Below are positions 16,224-25,066 of a stretch of 64,000 nucleotides of DNA, one piece after another. Both the position numbers and the translations under genes were made by a program. Position 1 is the stretch's first letter. Every line of letters begins with the position of its first letter. The stretch spans positions 60,252-124,251 of the forward strand of contig CAJUGV010000003.1 of assembly GCA_910586505.1 (NCBI GenBank), given 5' to 3'. Under the pieces are notes generated by a model. The model saw nothing but the letters and a program-made list of their open reading frames with translations, had not been told where the DNA came from and ran no database searches. This DNA is from an uncultured Paraprevotella sp. GTDB lineage: Bacteria; Bacteroidota; Bacteroidia; Bacteroidales; Bacteroidaceae.

Positions 16224-17186
16224 TTACTCACGCCATTCGCGCATAGTGTAGCCTTTCGCACTCCATTCCGAGTGTTCCTCCGTATGATAGGTCAGCACAT
16301 TGCTTTCCACATCGTGCACATCCTCTTCATAGTCATGCAACGCCATGCCGATAACGGCCATATAAATCTTCATGTCCACACCCTTGGTCTCCATTCCCTG
16401 CTTGGCCATGACGGCAGCCTTCTCGGCCTGATTGCGCAACGCACGTATGGCTCTGACACGAACCAACTTGGAAATCAGAGTCACCACATAGCCGAACAGC
16501 CGGAAAAATACATAGAGAGAAAGCAGGCAACCGAACACCACTCCCATCGCCATGATGGACATGGCAAAACCGTGGGGATCTTTCTCCTTGAACTCCGCCA
16601 CCTTGTCCTGCACCTTTCCTTGCCCTACGTTGGGCGATCCCGGAGTGACCTCGTCGGCATTGAGTACGACCCACACATAAGCATCGGATTCCGCATCGTA
16701 AACTCTGGCATAAGACTGGTTCTCGGCCAAAGGGGGCACGGTGATGGAATCAAGCAGTGTCTTGCCGTTACCGTCGAACAAGGCGATGAAATTCTCTTCC
16801 CCCGGCTTCAGCTCGAAATTCGTATGCAATGTGCCCAGGTTCGTCCGTCCGTCGGCAAAGAATACAATACGTTTCTGGGCCGTCAGATTCGTCCGGTCGT
16901 CTCCTTTCGGAATGAGCGACATCATCCTGACACGTTCGGGCACGGACAGCTCCTTGTTCAGAGCCTCACGTTGCGTCGTGAGGTAGCAGCTGCGGATATT
17001 ATTGGTTCCCCATGAAGTATTGGCTATCTCTATCCATCCCGCACGGTTGCCGTATTCGTCCACCAGTCCGTCGGTATTAGACACCACCACTTCATTGATC
17101 TTGAAGCTGAAAGCCCCTTGTCCGAAAGCCGTGACCACAAGTGTCAGCCCTGCAAGGACACCTAAAAATCTTCTGTTTAACATCAT
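16224..17186 (-). CDS. OadG-like gamma/delta subunit fused to a secreted lamin-tail domain
   Basis: 320 residues. A signal peptide (1 to about 22) precedes a lamin-tail domain (about 28-190) that begins FKINEVVVSNTDGLVDEYG and WIEIANTS and ends with the hallmark TPGSPN. A single long membrane segment (about 206-239, MSIMAMGVVFGCLLSLYVF) and a charged cytoplasmic tail then match the OadG subunit, which anchors and assembles the decarboxylase. The topology is therefore an outward-facing lamin-tail domain and an inward OadG tail. The role of the outer domain is unknown. Second gene of the operon, 15 bp after mmdA. Confidence 0.85.
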   Translation of the reverse strand: MMLNRRFLGVLAGLTLVVTAFGQGAFSFKINEVVVSNTDGLVDEYGNRAGWIEIANTSWGTNNIRSCYLTTQREALNKELSVPERVRMMSLIPKGDDRTNLTAQKRIVFFADGRTNLGTLHTNFELKPGEENFIALFDGNGKTLLDSITVPPLAENQSYARVYDAESDAYVWVVLNADEVTPGSPNVGQGKVQDKVAEFKEKDPHGFAMSIMAMGVVFGCLLSLYVFFRLFGYVVTLISKLVRVRAIRALRNQAEKAAVMAKQGMETKGVDMKIYMAVIGMALHDYEEDVHDVESNVLTYHTEEHSEWSAKGYTMREWRE

Positions 17187-17201
17187 TTTTCTTTTAACTG
17201 G

Positions 17202-18755
17202 TTACAATGGAATATTCCCATGCTTCTTCACAGGATTCAACAACTTCTTGGTCTGCAACTGAGCCAGCGCACGAATGACACGGAATCGGGTATTACGCGG
17301 TTCTATGACATCGTCGATGTATCCGTACTTCGCAGCCTGATAAGGATTGGTAAAAAGTTTGTTGTACTCCGCTTCCTTCTCCTCCAGGAAGGCTTTCGGG
17401 TCTTCGGCCTCCTTGGCTCCCTTGGCATACAACACGGCCACGGCGCCGGAAGCTCCCATCACGGCAATCTCTGCCGACGGCCATGCGTAGTTGATATCTC
17501 CGCGAAGCTGCTTGCAACTCATTACGATGTGCGAGCCTCCGTAGCTCTTCCGCAACGTCACCGTCACCTTGGGCACGGTGGCCTCTCCGTAGGCATACAG
17601 CAACTTGGCACCATGAAGTATCACGGCATTGTACTCCTGGCCGGTTCCCGGCAGGAATCCCGGCACGTCCACCAATGTCACCAAAGGTATATTGAACGCA
17701 TCGCAGAAACGCACGAAACGCGCGCCCTTACGGCTGGCATTGCAATCGAGCACTCCGGCATAGCACTTGGGCTGATTGGCAATCACACCCACGCTCTGGC
17801 CGTTGAAGCGGGCAAAGCCCACAATGATATTTTTGGCGTAATCCGGCTGTACTTCGAAAAACTCTCCGTTGTCGACAATCGCCCCGATCACCTCATACAT
17901 ATCGTATGCCTGATTCGGATTGTCCGGTATGATTTCGTTGAGAAAATCTTCCAGTCTGTCTATCGGATCCTCGCATGCCACACGCGGAGCTTCCTCCATG
18001 TTGTTCTGCGGAATATAACCGATAAGGGTACGCAACATCTGCATGGCCTCTTCTTCCGTTTCCGCCGTAAAGTGCGTCACACCCGACTTGGAAGCATGCA
18101 CGCTCGCACCTCCCAGATCTTCCTGCGACACATCCTCGCCGGTCACGGTCTTCACTACCTTCGGACCAGTCAGGAACATATAGGACGTGTTCTCCATCAT
18201 CAGAATAAAATCGGTCAGCGCCGGTGAATATACGGCACCGCCGGCACAGGGGCCGAAGATGCCCGAAATCTGGGGAATCACGCCCGAAGCCTCTATATTG
18301 CGCTGGAAGATATTAGCATAGCCACCCAACGCATTGATGCCCTCCTGGATACGTGCGCCGCCGGAATCGTTGATACCGATACAGGGAGCTCCCATCTTCA
18401 TGGCCTGATCCATCACCTTGCATATCTTTTCAGCCATCGTCTCGGACAGCGAACCTCCGTTGACCGTGAAGTCCTGTGCAAACACGTAGACAAGACGGCC
18501 GTCTATCGTACCGCTTCCGGTCACTACGCCATCACCGAGATACTGCTTCTTCTCCATACCGAAGTTGGTGCAACGGTGAAGTTTGAACATGTCCATCTCC
18601 TCGAAACTGCCTTCGTCGAGCAGCATGTCGATACGTTCACGGGCCGTATACTTCCCTCTCGCATGCTGTTTTTCTATGGCTTTCTCACCACCTCCCATGC
18701 GCGCTTTGGCACGGAGTTCCACTAATTCCTTGATTCTCTCTAACTGATTACTCAT
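17202..18755 (-). CDS. mmdA: Methylmalonyl-CoA decarboxylase alpha subunit (acyl-CoA carboxyltransferase)
   Basis: 517 residues, the usual length for MmdA/PCC-beta proteins. It transfers CO2 from (S)-methylmalonyl-CoA to biotin, giving propionyl-CoA. Both crotonase-like halves are present, with IGINDSGGARIQEG and GPCAGGAVYSPALTDF in the first and VDVPGFLPGTGQEY and RKSYGGSHIVM in the second. The family also contains propionyl-CoA carboxylase beta chains. The adjoining OadG-like and OadB subunits point to the Na+-pumping decarboxylase. Confidence 0.94.
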   Translation of the reverse strand: MSNQLERIKELVELRAKARMGGGEKAIEKQHARGKYTARERIDMLLDEGSFEEMDMFKLHRCTNFGMEKKQYLGDGVVTGSGTIDGRLVYVFAQDFTVNGGSLSETMAEKICKVMDQAMKMGAPCIGINDSGGARIQEGINALGGYANIFQRNIEASGVIPQISGIFGPCAGGAVYSPALTDFILMMENTSYMFLTGPKVVKTVTGEDVSQEDLGGASVHASKSGVTHFTAETEEEAMQMLRTLIGYIPQNNMEEAPRVACEDPIDRLEDFLNEIIPDNPNQAYDMYEVIGAIVDNGEFFEVQPDYAKNIIVGFARFNGQSVGVIANQPKCYAGVLDCNASRKGARFVRFCDAFNIPLVTLVDVPGFLPGTGQEYNAVILHGAKLLYAYGEATVPKVTVTLRKSYGGSHIVMSCKQLRGDINYAWPSAEIAVMGASGAVAVLYAKGAKEAEDPKAFLEEKEAEYNKLFTNPYQAAKYGYIDDVIEPRNTRFRVIRALAQLQTKKLLNPVKKHGNIPL

Positions 18756-18841
18756 GATACTTAATATGATTTAAGAAAAAATATCCGCTTCAACTTGCCG
18801 TTGCCCGGCAAGCATGCATTTGCCATGCGGCAACAAAGGTA
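18756..18841 (-). promoter_or_regulatory. Promoter and structured leader of the mmdA operon
   Basis: TACCTTTG at 18834-18841 on the minus strand is the -7 element. The leader of about 75 nt contains two small hairpins in 18791-18833 built from TTGCC/GGCAA-type arms: CTTGCCG with CGGCAAG, and TTGCC-ATGC-GGCAA. They might affect translation or stability; I recognise no known riboswitch. Confidence 0.6.
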
Positions 18842-18921
18842 CTAAAAAAGAATGTTCAGCAGGCTTTTTATCCGGAAAAAATTAGTCTAAAAAAGATAAC
18901 CTACCTTAGAGGGTTTTTTCG

Positions 18922-18929
18922 TACCTTTG
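18922..18929 (+). promoter_or_regulatory. -7 element for the MATE gene
   Basis: TACCTTTG. Its TTG (18927) is in frame with the MATE gene and could be mistaken for a start codon; the ATG at 18942 or 18951 is the likely start. Confidence 0.7.
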
Positions 18930-18941
18930 TCCCGCTTAAAA

Positions 18942-20303
18942 ATGCTTAATATGTCCCATTCATCCTCTCCTACAGATTTAGGAATCCTTCCCGTAGGCCA
19001 ACTGCTAAGACAATATGCTCTTCCTGCCATCATTGCCATGACGGCGGCTTCGCTCTATAATATGGTAGACAGTATTTTTATAGGTCACGGCGTAGGCCCG
19101 TTGGCCATCTCCGGATTAGCACTCACCTTTCCCTTTATGAACCTGTCGGCAGCCTTCGGCGCCATGGTAGGCATCGGCGCATCGACTCTTATCTCCGTTC
19201 GACTGGGGCAGGAGAACTATCAGGCTGCACAACACATCTTCGGAAATGTCATCAGCCTGACCGTGATACTCGGCGTCCTGTTTACTACCGTCTCGCTGCT
19301 ATTCCTCGACCCCATCCTCTACTTCTTCGGAGCCAGCGACGTCACTCTTCCCTATGCCCGGGATTATATGATTATCATTCTGCTCGGCAATGTGGTCAGC
19401 CACATGTTTTACAGTCTGAATGCCGTGCTTCGTTCATCGGGACATCCGCAATTGGCCATGAACGCCACCATACTGGCCGTCATCGTCAACACCATACTGG
19501 ACCCCATCTTTATTTATACACTGGACATGGGTATTCAGGGAGCGGCTACAGCCACCATCCTGGCCCAATGCATCACACTGCTGTGGCAGTCCCGGATATT
19601 CAGCAATCCGAACGCGCTTATCCGTTTTAAACGAGGAATCTACCGTCTCAACCGGAAGATAGTAAAAGAGACGCTGTCCATCGGATTATCCCCCCTCCTT
19701 ATGAATTGCTGCGCCTGCCTTGTGGTTATCCTTATCAACCGCGGACTGGGAGAATACGGCGGCGACCTGGCTATCGGCGCTTACGGCATCGCCAACCGCG
19801 TATTATTCCTTTTCGTCATGGTGGTCATGGGACTGAACCAAGGCATGCAACCCATTGTAGGATACAACTACGGGGCAAAAAACAACCGGCGCGTATTAAA
19901 GACATTACGCTACACCCTTTTGTGGGGAACCCTAATCACCACCAGCGGCTTCCTTATAGGAGAACTGATTCCGGAGTTTTGCGTCCGTGCTTTCACTACC
20001 GACGCTCAATTAACGGAAATAGCCGTCAAGGGAATGCGCATCATGGTAATGTTCTTCCCGCTGATAGGTATGCAAATCGTCACGACGAACTTTTTCCAAA
20101 GTATAGGTCAGGCCGGTAAGAGCATCTTCCTCTCCCTGACCCGCCAGCTTCTGTTCCTCATTCCTCTCCTGCTGATACTTCCCCGTTTCTGGGGCGTGGA
20201 AGGAGTGTGGTGGGCCATGCCTATTTCCGATGTCATCTCATGTTTCGTAGCCGGAATCATGTTAATCACAGCATATAGAAAATTCAAACAATCAATCGTA
20301 TAA
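18942..20303 (+). CDS. MATE family efflux transporter
   Basis: 453 residues (450 if started at the second ATG, 18951), twelve predicted membrane helices in two related halves. It contains LLRQYALPAIIAMTAASLYNMVDSIFIGHGVG near the N-terminus and the second-half counterpart IVKETLSIGLSPLLMNCCACLVV, the typical MATE pattern. It exports organic cations or drugs with H+ or Na+; the substrate is unknown. It heads a plus-strand run with the kinase-like gene 4 bp downstream. Confidence 0.9.
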   Translation: MLNMSHSSSPTDLGILPVGQLLRQYALPAIIAMTAASLYNMVDSIFIGHGVGPLAISGLALTFPFMNLSAAFGAMVGIGASTLISVRLGQENYQAAQHIFGNVISLTVILGVLFTTVSLLFLDPILYFFGASDVTLPYARDYMIIILLGNVVSHMFYSLNAVLRSSGHPQLAMNATILAVIVNTILDPIFIYTLDMGIQGAATATILAQCITLLWQSRIFSNPNALIRFKRGIYRLNRKIVKETLSIGLSPLLMNCCACLVVILINRGLGEYGGDLAIGAYGIANRVLFLFVMVVMGLNQGMQPIVGYNYGAKNNRRVLKTLRYTLLWGTLITTSGFLIGELIPEFCVRAFTTDAQLTEIAVKGMRIMVMFFPLIGMQIVTTNFFQSIGQAGKSIFLSLTRQLLFLIPLLLILPRFWGVEGVWWAMPISDVISCFVAGIMLITAYRKFKQSIV

Positions 20304-20307
20304 CGCC

Positions 20308-20928
20308 ATGGAGAAACATATCATCATCAATGTAGGACGCCAGTTAGGCAGCGGCGGACACATCATCGGAAATCGCCTCGCGGAAGATTTCAATATTAAG
20401 TTCTACGACAAGGAATTGTTGAATCTGGCTGCTAAGGAAAGCGGATTCGACAAAAAGTTCTTCGAACGCAATGATGAGCACAAAGGCTTCTTTAAAGTTC
20501 TGTTCGCCTCGTTTTCCCCCATCTTCGGCAACAGCGATCCTTATGCCAACCAGCTCAGCGACGAATCTCTTTTCAAATTCCAAAGCGACGCCATCCGCAA
20601 AGCTGCCGAAAGAGAGTCGTGTGTCTTTGTAGGGCGGTGTGCCGACTACATCCTGCGCGACCATCCCGACATCGTGAACATCTTCATCACAGCCAACATG
20701 CCTGACCGAATCAAACGTGTCGCCGAATTATTGCAAATTACCGAAAAGGAGGCTGAAAAAAAGTGTATAAAAGGAGACGAGATGCGAGCAGAATACTATA
20801 ATTACTATACCTCCAAGACATGGGGAAGTGCCGAATCTTACGATCTCTGCATCAACTCCTCCGCGCTGGGAATAGAAGGCTCCGTCGGCATTATAGAAGA
20901 CTTCATCGCACAGAAGCTCTGCCTATGA
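20308..20928 (+). CDS. Cytidylate kinase-like P-loop protein
   Basis: 206 residues. It starts MEKHIIINVGRQLGSGGHIIG, with a nucleotide-binding loop at about 11-22. VFVGRCADYILRD and the acidic and aromatic pattern MRAEYYNYYTSKTWG match the cytidylate-kinase-like family PF13189, distinct from true Cmk (found at 62179). The substrate is unknown. Its stop overlaps the start of the next gene by 4 bp (ATGA), so the two are translationally coupled. Confidence 0.8.
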   Translation: MEKHIIINVGRQLGSGGHIIGNRLAEDFNIKFYDKELLNLAAKESGFDKKFFERNDEHKGFFKVLFASFSPIFGNSDPYANQLSDESLFKFQSDAIRKAAERESCVFVGRCADYILRDHPDIVNIFITANMPDRIKRVAELLQITEKEAEKKCIKGDEMRAEYYNYYTSKTWGSAESYDLCINSSALGIEGSVGIIEDFIAQKLCL

Positions 20929-21452
20929 AACGGATCGGATTGCTCTCGGACACACACGGTTATTGGGACCACAAATATCTGGAGTACTTTGAAGAATGCG
21001 ATGAGATATGGCATGCCGGCGACATCGGCTCAACGGAAGTTGCAGAGAGACTTTCCGCATTTCGTCCCCTCAGAGCCGTTTGCGGCAACTGCGATGGAGG
21101 AGACCTGCGTAAAATGTTCGGCGAGAAACTGAGATGGCGATGTGAGGATGCAGACATTCTGATGACACACATCGGAGGCTATCCAGGCAAATATGCCCCG
21201 GGCATACGCAATCAGTTGCTGGAACGCCCGCCCCATTTATTCATCAGCGGCCATTCACACATCCTCAAGGTACAGTATGACAAATCGATAGGTTTACTGC
21301 ACATCAATCCCGGAGCAGCCGGTATCATGGGGTGGCACAAGGTACGTACGCTCGTACGGTTCACGGTAGACGGCCAGATATTTAAAGATCTGGAAGTAAT
21401 CGAGATTCCCCGGAAGGAAACATATCTCCAGAATAAAAATTACGGCCTTTAA
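20925..21452 (+). CDS. YfcE/MJ0936-type metallophosphodiesterase
   Basis: 175 residues from MKRIGLLSDTHG. The dinuclear-metal motifs of calcineurin-like phosphoesterases are all present: SDTHG, HAGDIGS, CGNCDG, TH(I)GG, and GHSH before HINPGAAG. It hydrolyses phosphodiesters in the cytoplasm; the physiological substrate is unknown. The start is set by the ATGA overlap with the preceding gene. Confidence 0.88.
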   Translation: MKRIGLLSDTHGYWDHKYLEYFEECDEIWHAGDIGSTEVAERLSAFRPLRAVCGNCDGGDLRKMFGEKLRWRCEDADILMTHIGGYPGKYAPGIRNQLLERPPHLFISGHSHILKVQYDKSIGLLHINPGAAGIMGWHKVRTLVRFTVDGQIFKDLEVIEIPRKETYLQNKNYGL

Positions 21453-21492
21453 TAATCTTGTAGAAAAGTATGGATACGCACCCGATCAAACA

Positions 21493-23124
21493 ATGAAAAA
21501 CGCAAAAACATTCCTACAAGCAACCGCATTACAACTAACGCTGTTTATATCATTGTTTTTCTCACTTCCGTCTGCTGCGGCCAATCCGTTCCTGCCCTTA
21601 TGGGAGTATATCCCTGACGGAGAGCCCTATATTTTTGAGGATCCCGACAGGCCCGGACAATACAGAGTATATATATACGGTTCACACGACTCCATGAGAA
21701 AAGACTATTGCGGAAGAGAACAAGTCTTATGGTCTGCCCCTATCAACGACCTGAACAACTGGAGATACGACGGCATCATCTTTGAATCCAAAACCGACGC
21801 ACAGGGACAATGGCTCAATAAAAACGGCACAGGAGATATTTTGTTCGCCCCGGATATCGTGGAGATCAAAGAGAAGAACGGGAAGAAAACCTACTACCTG
21901 TATCCCAACAACCAAGGAAAAGGAAGAAATGGAATGGCGGCCAAATCCGATAGACCGGACGGTCCGTTCAAAGTATGCAATTGGAATCCGGAGTCACCCC
22001 AAGAAACCATCGGTGTTTTAGGGTTCGACCCGGCAGTACTGGCAGACGACGACGGCAGAATATACGGTTATTGGGGATTCCAAGAATCGTTCGGAAGTGA
22101 ACTGAATCCCAATACCATGGCCACACTGAAAGAAGGCACGCAGCCAGTAAAGGACATGATACCCAATCTGAAACAAGACGGCATTTTCCGTTTCTTCGAA
22201 GCATCTTCCATTCGCAAGATAAAGGATAAATATGTTTTTGTTTATAGCCGTTGGACTGCAAACGGAGAATTCGGTTTTCCTGGCAGCAACTACACATTAG
22301 CTTATGCCTACAGCAATCAGCCCTTAGGCCCATTCACTTACGGGGGCACCCTGATAGACGGACGCGGCAGAGACAAGGATGCAGACGGGAATCCCATTCC
22401 GACTGCTACTCCCGGCGGGAACACGCACGGAAGTATCTTGGAAATCAATGGGAAATGGTATGTATTCTACCATCGTCAAACCGGTGTCAATGAATATTCC
22501 CGCCAGGCCATGGTAGCTCCCATTGAGGTTGAAGTGACGGAAGGACCAAACGGAAAAGTTGAAATTTCCGAAGCCGAATACACCTCCGAGGGATTCGAGA
22601 CCGAAGGTTTGAATCCATACAAAAGATATTCGGCCGGAATCGCCTGTTATTATACCGGCCCGCGTCCCGCCCGTCATTCGTGGCCGAACATGGAATTCTC
22701 AGGCTCCTATATTCTTCCGACCTATGCGGACGGAAAGGAAAAGCGTTTTGCCCCTTACGATTTAAGGATAAACAGTAATCCGGTAGTAAACAACACAAGC
22801 GGCTCCGTCGTAGGATATAAATATTTCAATTTCGATCACCTCAAAAAGTCCAAAGGAACGGCACTGTCCGTCAACTTGAAACCGCAAGGCACCGAAGGAC
22901 GTCTGGAGATTTTTGTAGGGAATCCCCGTGAAGCCGAAGGCGGTATAAAAATAGGGAACCTGCACATCCCGCGAAACGCACCTCCGGTTGTCACCGAGAT
23001 GCATATCCCTTTGAGCCGCATCAAACACCTGAAAGGCAAAAAGGCTTTATTCTTCGTGTTCTCTTCATCTACTCCCGACCGGTCTATCTGCGAACTTCAT
23101 GATTTCGCATTTATCCGGAAATAA
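21493..23124 (+). CDS. Secreted GH43-family glycoside hydrolase with C-terminal CBM6-like region
   Basis: 543 residues with a signal peptide (about 1-30, ending SAAA|NP). A five-bladed propeller of the GH43 type spans about 35-385. Motifs include GEPYIFEDPD, GFDPAVLADDDGR (Asp179), FFEASSIRK (Glu236, probable general acid) and GGNTHGSILEINGKWYVFYHR. The C-terminal 140 residues look like a beta-jelly-roll carbohydrate-binding module of the CBM6 kind. It likely removes arabinose, xylose or galactofuranose units in the periplasm or at the surface. There is no SusC/SusD next to it; it follows the phosphodiesterase by 40 bp. Confidence 0.85.
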   Translation: MKNAKTFLQATALQLTLFISLFFSLPSAAANPFLPLWEYIPDGEPYIFEDPDRPGQYRVYIYGSHDSMRKDYCGREQVLWSAPINDLNNWRYDGIIFESKTDAQGQWLNKNGTGDILFAPDIVEIKEKNGKKTYYLYPNNQGKGRNGMAAKSDRPDGPFKVCNWNPESPQETIGVLGFDPAVLADDDGRIYGYWGFQESFGSELNPNTMATLKEGTQPVKDMIPNLKQDGIFRFFEASSIRKIKDKYVFVYSRWTANGEFGFPGSNYTLAYAYSNQPLGPFTYGGTLIDGRGRDKDADGNPIPTATPGGNTHGSILEINGKWYVFYHRQTGVNEYSRQAMVAPIEVEVTEGPNGKVEISEAEYTSEGFETEGLNPYKRYSAGIACYYTGPRPARHSWPNMEFSGSYILPTYADGKEKRFAPYDLRINSNPVVNNTSGSVVGYKYFNFDHLKKSKGTALSVNLKPQGTEGRLEIFVGNPREAEGGIKIGNLHIPRNAPPVVTEMHIPLSRIKHLKGKKALFFVFSSSTPDRSICELHDFAFIRK

Positions 23125-23135
23125 ACAAAATACGG

Positions 23136-23172
23136 AAAAGGCAGCTCCCACTCAGGTAGGAACTGCCTTTTT
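23136..23172. terminator. Bidirectional terminator between GH43 and the exchanger gene
   Basis: AAAAGGCAG (23136-23144) and CTGCCTTTT (23163-23171) with an inner TCC/GGA pairing; A tract on one side and T tract on the other, so it can work on both strands. Confidence 0.85.
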
Positions 23173-23201
23173 ATTCTCTGCTTAACGAGCAAACAACTAT
23201 C

Positions 23202-24896
23202 TCAGACTGCTCCGCAAAGCAGCAGTACAATCAACTGAGCCGTCAGAATGCGTAAAAACATAGTCAACGGATAAACCGTAGAATAACCTACTGCCGGAGC
23301 ATCGGAAGCGGAAGACTGATTGGCAAAAGCCAAAGCAGGAGGATCTGTCGTACTTCCCGCAATCAGTCCCATAATGGTAAAGTAATTCAACTTGTATTTC
23401 AGTCTCGCGATTACACCTATTATTAATATAGGAAGCACCGTTATCAGGAATCCCGTCCACACATAAGTAAGCCCGTCGCCGGCCACTACCGTTTCCACAA
23501 AATGTTCACCGGCCTTTATCCCCACACTGGCAAGGAAGAGCGCCAGACCGAATTCGCGCAACATAAAATTGGCACTCGTAGATACATAAGTCACCAAATG
23601 GAACTTATAGCCGAAACGGCCTATCAGGATCGCCACAATCAACGGGCCGCCCGCCAGACCTAATTTCACAGGAGTGGGAACTCCGGGGAATGCAAAAGGA
23701 ATGCTTCCGAATATAATACCCACCAAGATACCCACAAAAATGGTTACCAGATTGGGATGATCCAGACGACGAACCGAATTTCCCATCAAATTAGCCACGC
23801 GATCCACAGCATCTTCCGGCCCTACCACTACAATCTTATCACCGATCTGCATACGCAGGTTACGGTCGGCAAACAGATTCATGCCCGAACGCGAAATACG
23901 CGTCACGTTCACCCCGTAGACCGAGCTGAAGTGTAACTGTCCGAATGTCTTGCCGTTCATCTTCGGCTGGGTAACCACAATACTTTTCGATACCATAGGC
24001 ATATCCTGCTCTTCCCAGTCCACATACTCCTCAGGACCGATGAACGCCTGAATGGCTTCGGCATCATCTTCCGCACACGTAACGAACAAGTGATCGCCCA
24101 GATAGAATTTCGTATCCTTGTTCGGAATACTGACGTGCCCCTCATGAAGCGCACGCGAACATACATAATTGCGACCCAGAAAATCGCGGACCTGAAGCAA
24201 CGTCTTTTCATGCAAGGCGGCATTAGCCACTTTTAAGGTCATCCTATGCGGTTTGGCATGCGGATTCTCCGCCATCTGAGCCAATATACGGTCTTCCTCA
24301 TCCTTCAGCACGATGCCGCAAATATAACGGATTGCGATGGTGGCCGCAATAATTCCCACCACTCCAAGCGGATAGGCGCATGCGTATCCGGAAGCGATCT
24401 GAGGCACCCCCTGTCCGCCGGAAAACACCTGAGACAATGCTTCCGTAGCCGCACCCAGCCCCGGGGTATTGGTCACCGCACCACAAAGCACTCCCACCAT
24501 CATCGGCAGGTTACGCGGATCGTTCGTATCAAAAATACAGAAATAAAGAACCAGCATCACAACGATGTTTAACGCCACAATCCCGCAGGCCAGCAAGTTA
24601 AGCGTCACCCCTCCTTTCTTGAACGATTCAAAGAACCCCGGACCTACCTGTAGGCCGATACAATAAACAAATAGTATCAGACCGAAATCCTGCAAGAAGT
24701 TTAAGGTGGAAAGAGGACCTGTAAAACCGAAATGACCGGCCAGAATTCCGGCAAACAACACGAACGTAACTCCCAATGAAATTCCAAAGAATCTAATCTT
24801 TCCCAAATAGACGCCCAAAGAGATAACCGCCGTATATAACAGGACAATATGGGCGATGGAGTTCGAGTCAAACAGCAATTGTTCCAACCAGTTCAT
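23202..24896 (-). CDS. AspT/YidE-family putative anion exchanger with two RCK_C domains
   Basis: 564 residues. Two membrane blocks (about 15-190 and 385-560), each with GxxxG-rich duplicated motifs, flank two soluble TrkA-C (RCK_C) domains at about 215-290 and 300-380. This is the organisation of the aspartate:alanine exchanger family (YidE/YbjL duplication). Substrate unknown. NTPGLGAATEALS and the counterpart STTDPPALAFANQ are the paired family signatures. Confidence 0.88.
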   Translation of the reverse strand: MNWLEQLLFDSNSIAHIVLLYTAVISLGVYLGKIRFFGISLGVTFVLFAGILAGHFGFTGPLSTLNFLQDFGLILFVYCIGLQVGPGFFESFKKGGVTLNLLACGIVALNIVVMLVLYFCIFDTNDPRNLPMMVGVLCGAVTNTPGLGAATEALSQVFSGGQGVPQIASGYACAYPLGVVGIIAATIAIRYICGIVLKDEEDRILAQMAENPHAKPHRMTLKVANAALHEKTLLQVRDFLGRNYVCSRALHEGHVSIPNKDTKFYLGDHLFVTCAEDDAEAIQAFIGPEEYVDWEEQDMPMVSKSIVVTQPKMNGKTFGQLHFSSVYGVNVTRISRSGMNLFADRNLRMQIGDKIVVVGPEDAVDRVANLMGNSVRRLDHPNLVTIFVGILVGIIFGSIPFAFPGVPTPVKLGLAGGPLIVAILIGRFGYKFHLVTYVSTSANFMLREFGLALFLASVGIKAGEHFVETVVAGDGLTYVWTGFLITVLPILIIGVIARLKYKLNYFTIMGLIAGSTTDPPALAFANQSSASDAPAVGYSTVYPLTMFLRILTAQLIVLLLCGAV

Positions 24897-24951
24897 CGTT
24901 ACATTTTAATTTTATAAATAAATGATTATTTTGTTTCGCTCTTTTCGCCGG

Positions 24952-24959
24952 CAAAAGTA
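24952..24959 (-). promoter_or_regulatory. -7 element for the exchanger gene
   Basis: TACTTTTG on the minus strand, 55 bp upstream of the start. It lies back to back with the mutAB promoter. Confidence 0.65.
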
Positions 24960-25000
24960 CTCAAAAAAAAGACACATTCTGAATATTTATCCATGATTTT

Positions 25001-25032
25001 TTTGTGCTCCTACAAAAGTTTTGCTACTTTTG
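25001..25032 (+). promoter_or_regulatory. Promoter of mutA-mutB
   Basis: TTTG (25001-25004), 20 bp, TACTTTTG (25025-25032); the ATG at 25067 follows after a leader of about 30 nt. That is too short for a cobalamin riboswitch. Confidence 0.85.
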
Positions 25033-25066
25033 CCCGCATAATAACATCCTTTTTAACAGTATAGCT

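Noticed and set aside
25001..25066. Cobalamin riboswitch in front of mutAB
   Set aside because: The leader after the -7 element is only about 30 nt, far too short for a B12 riboswitch.
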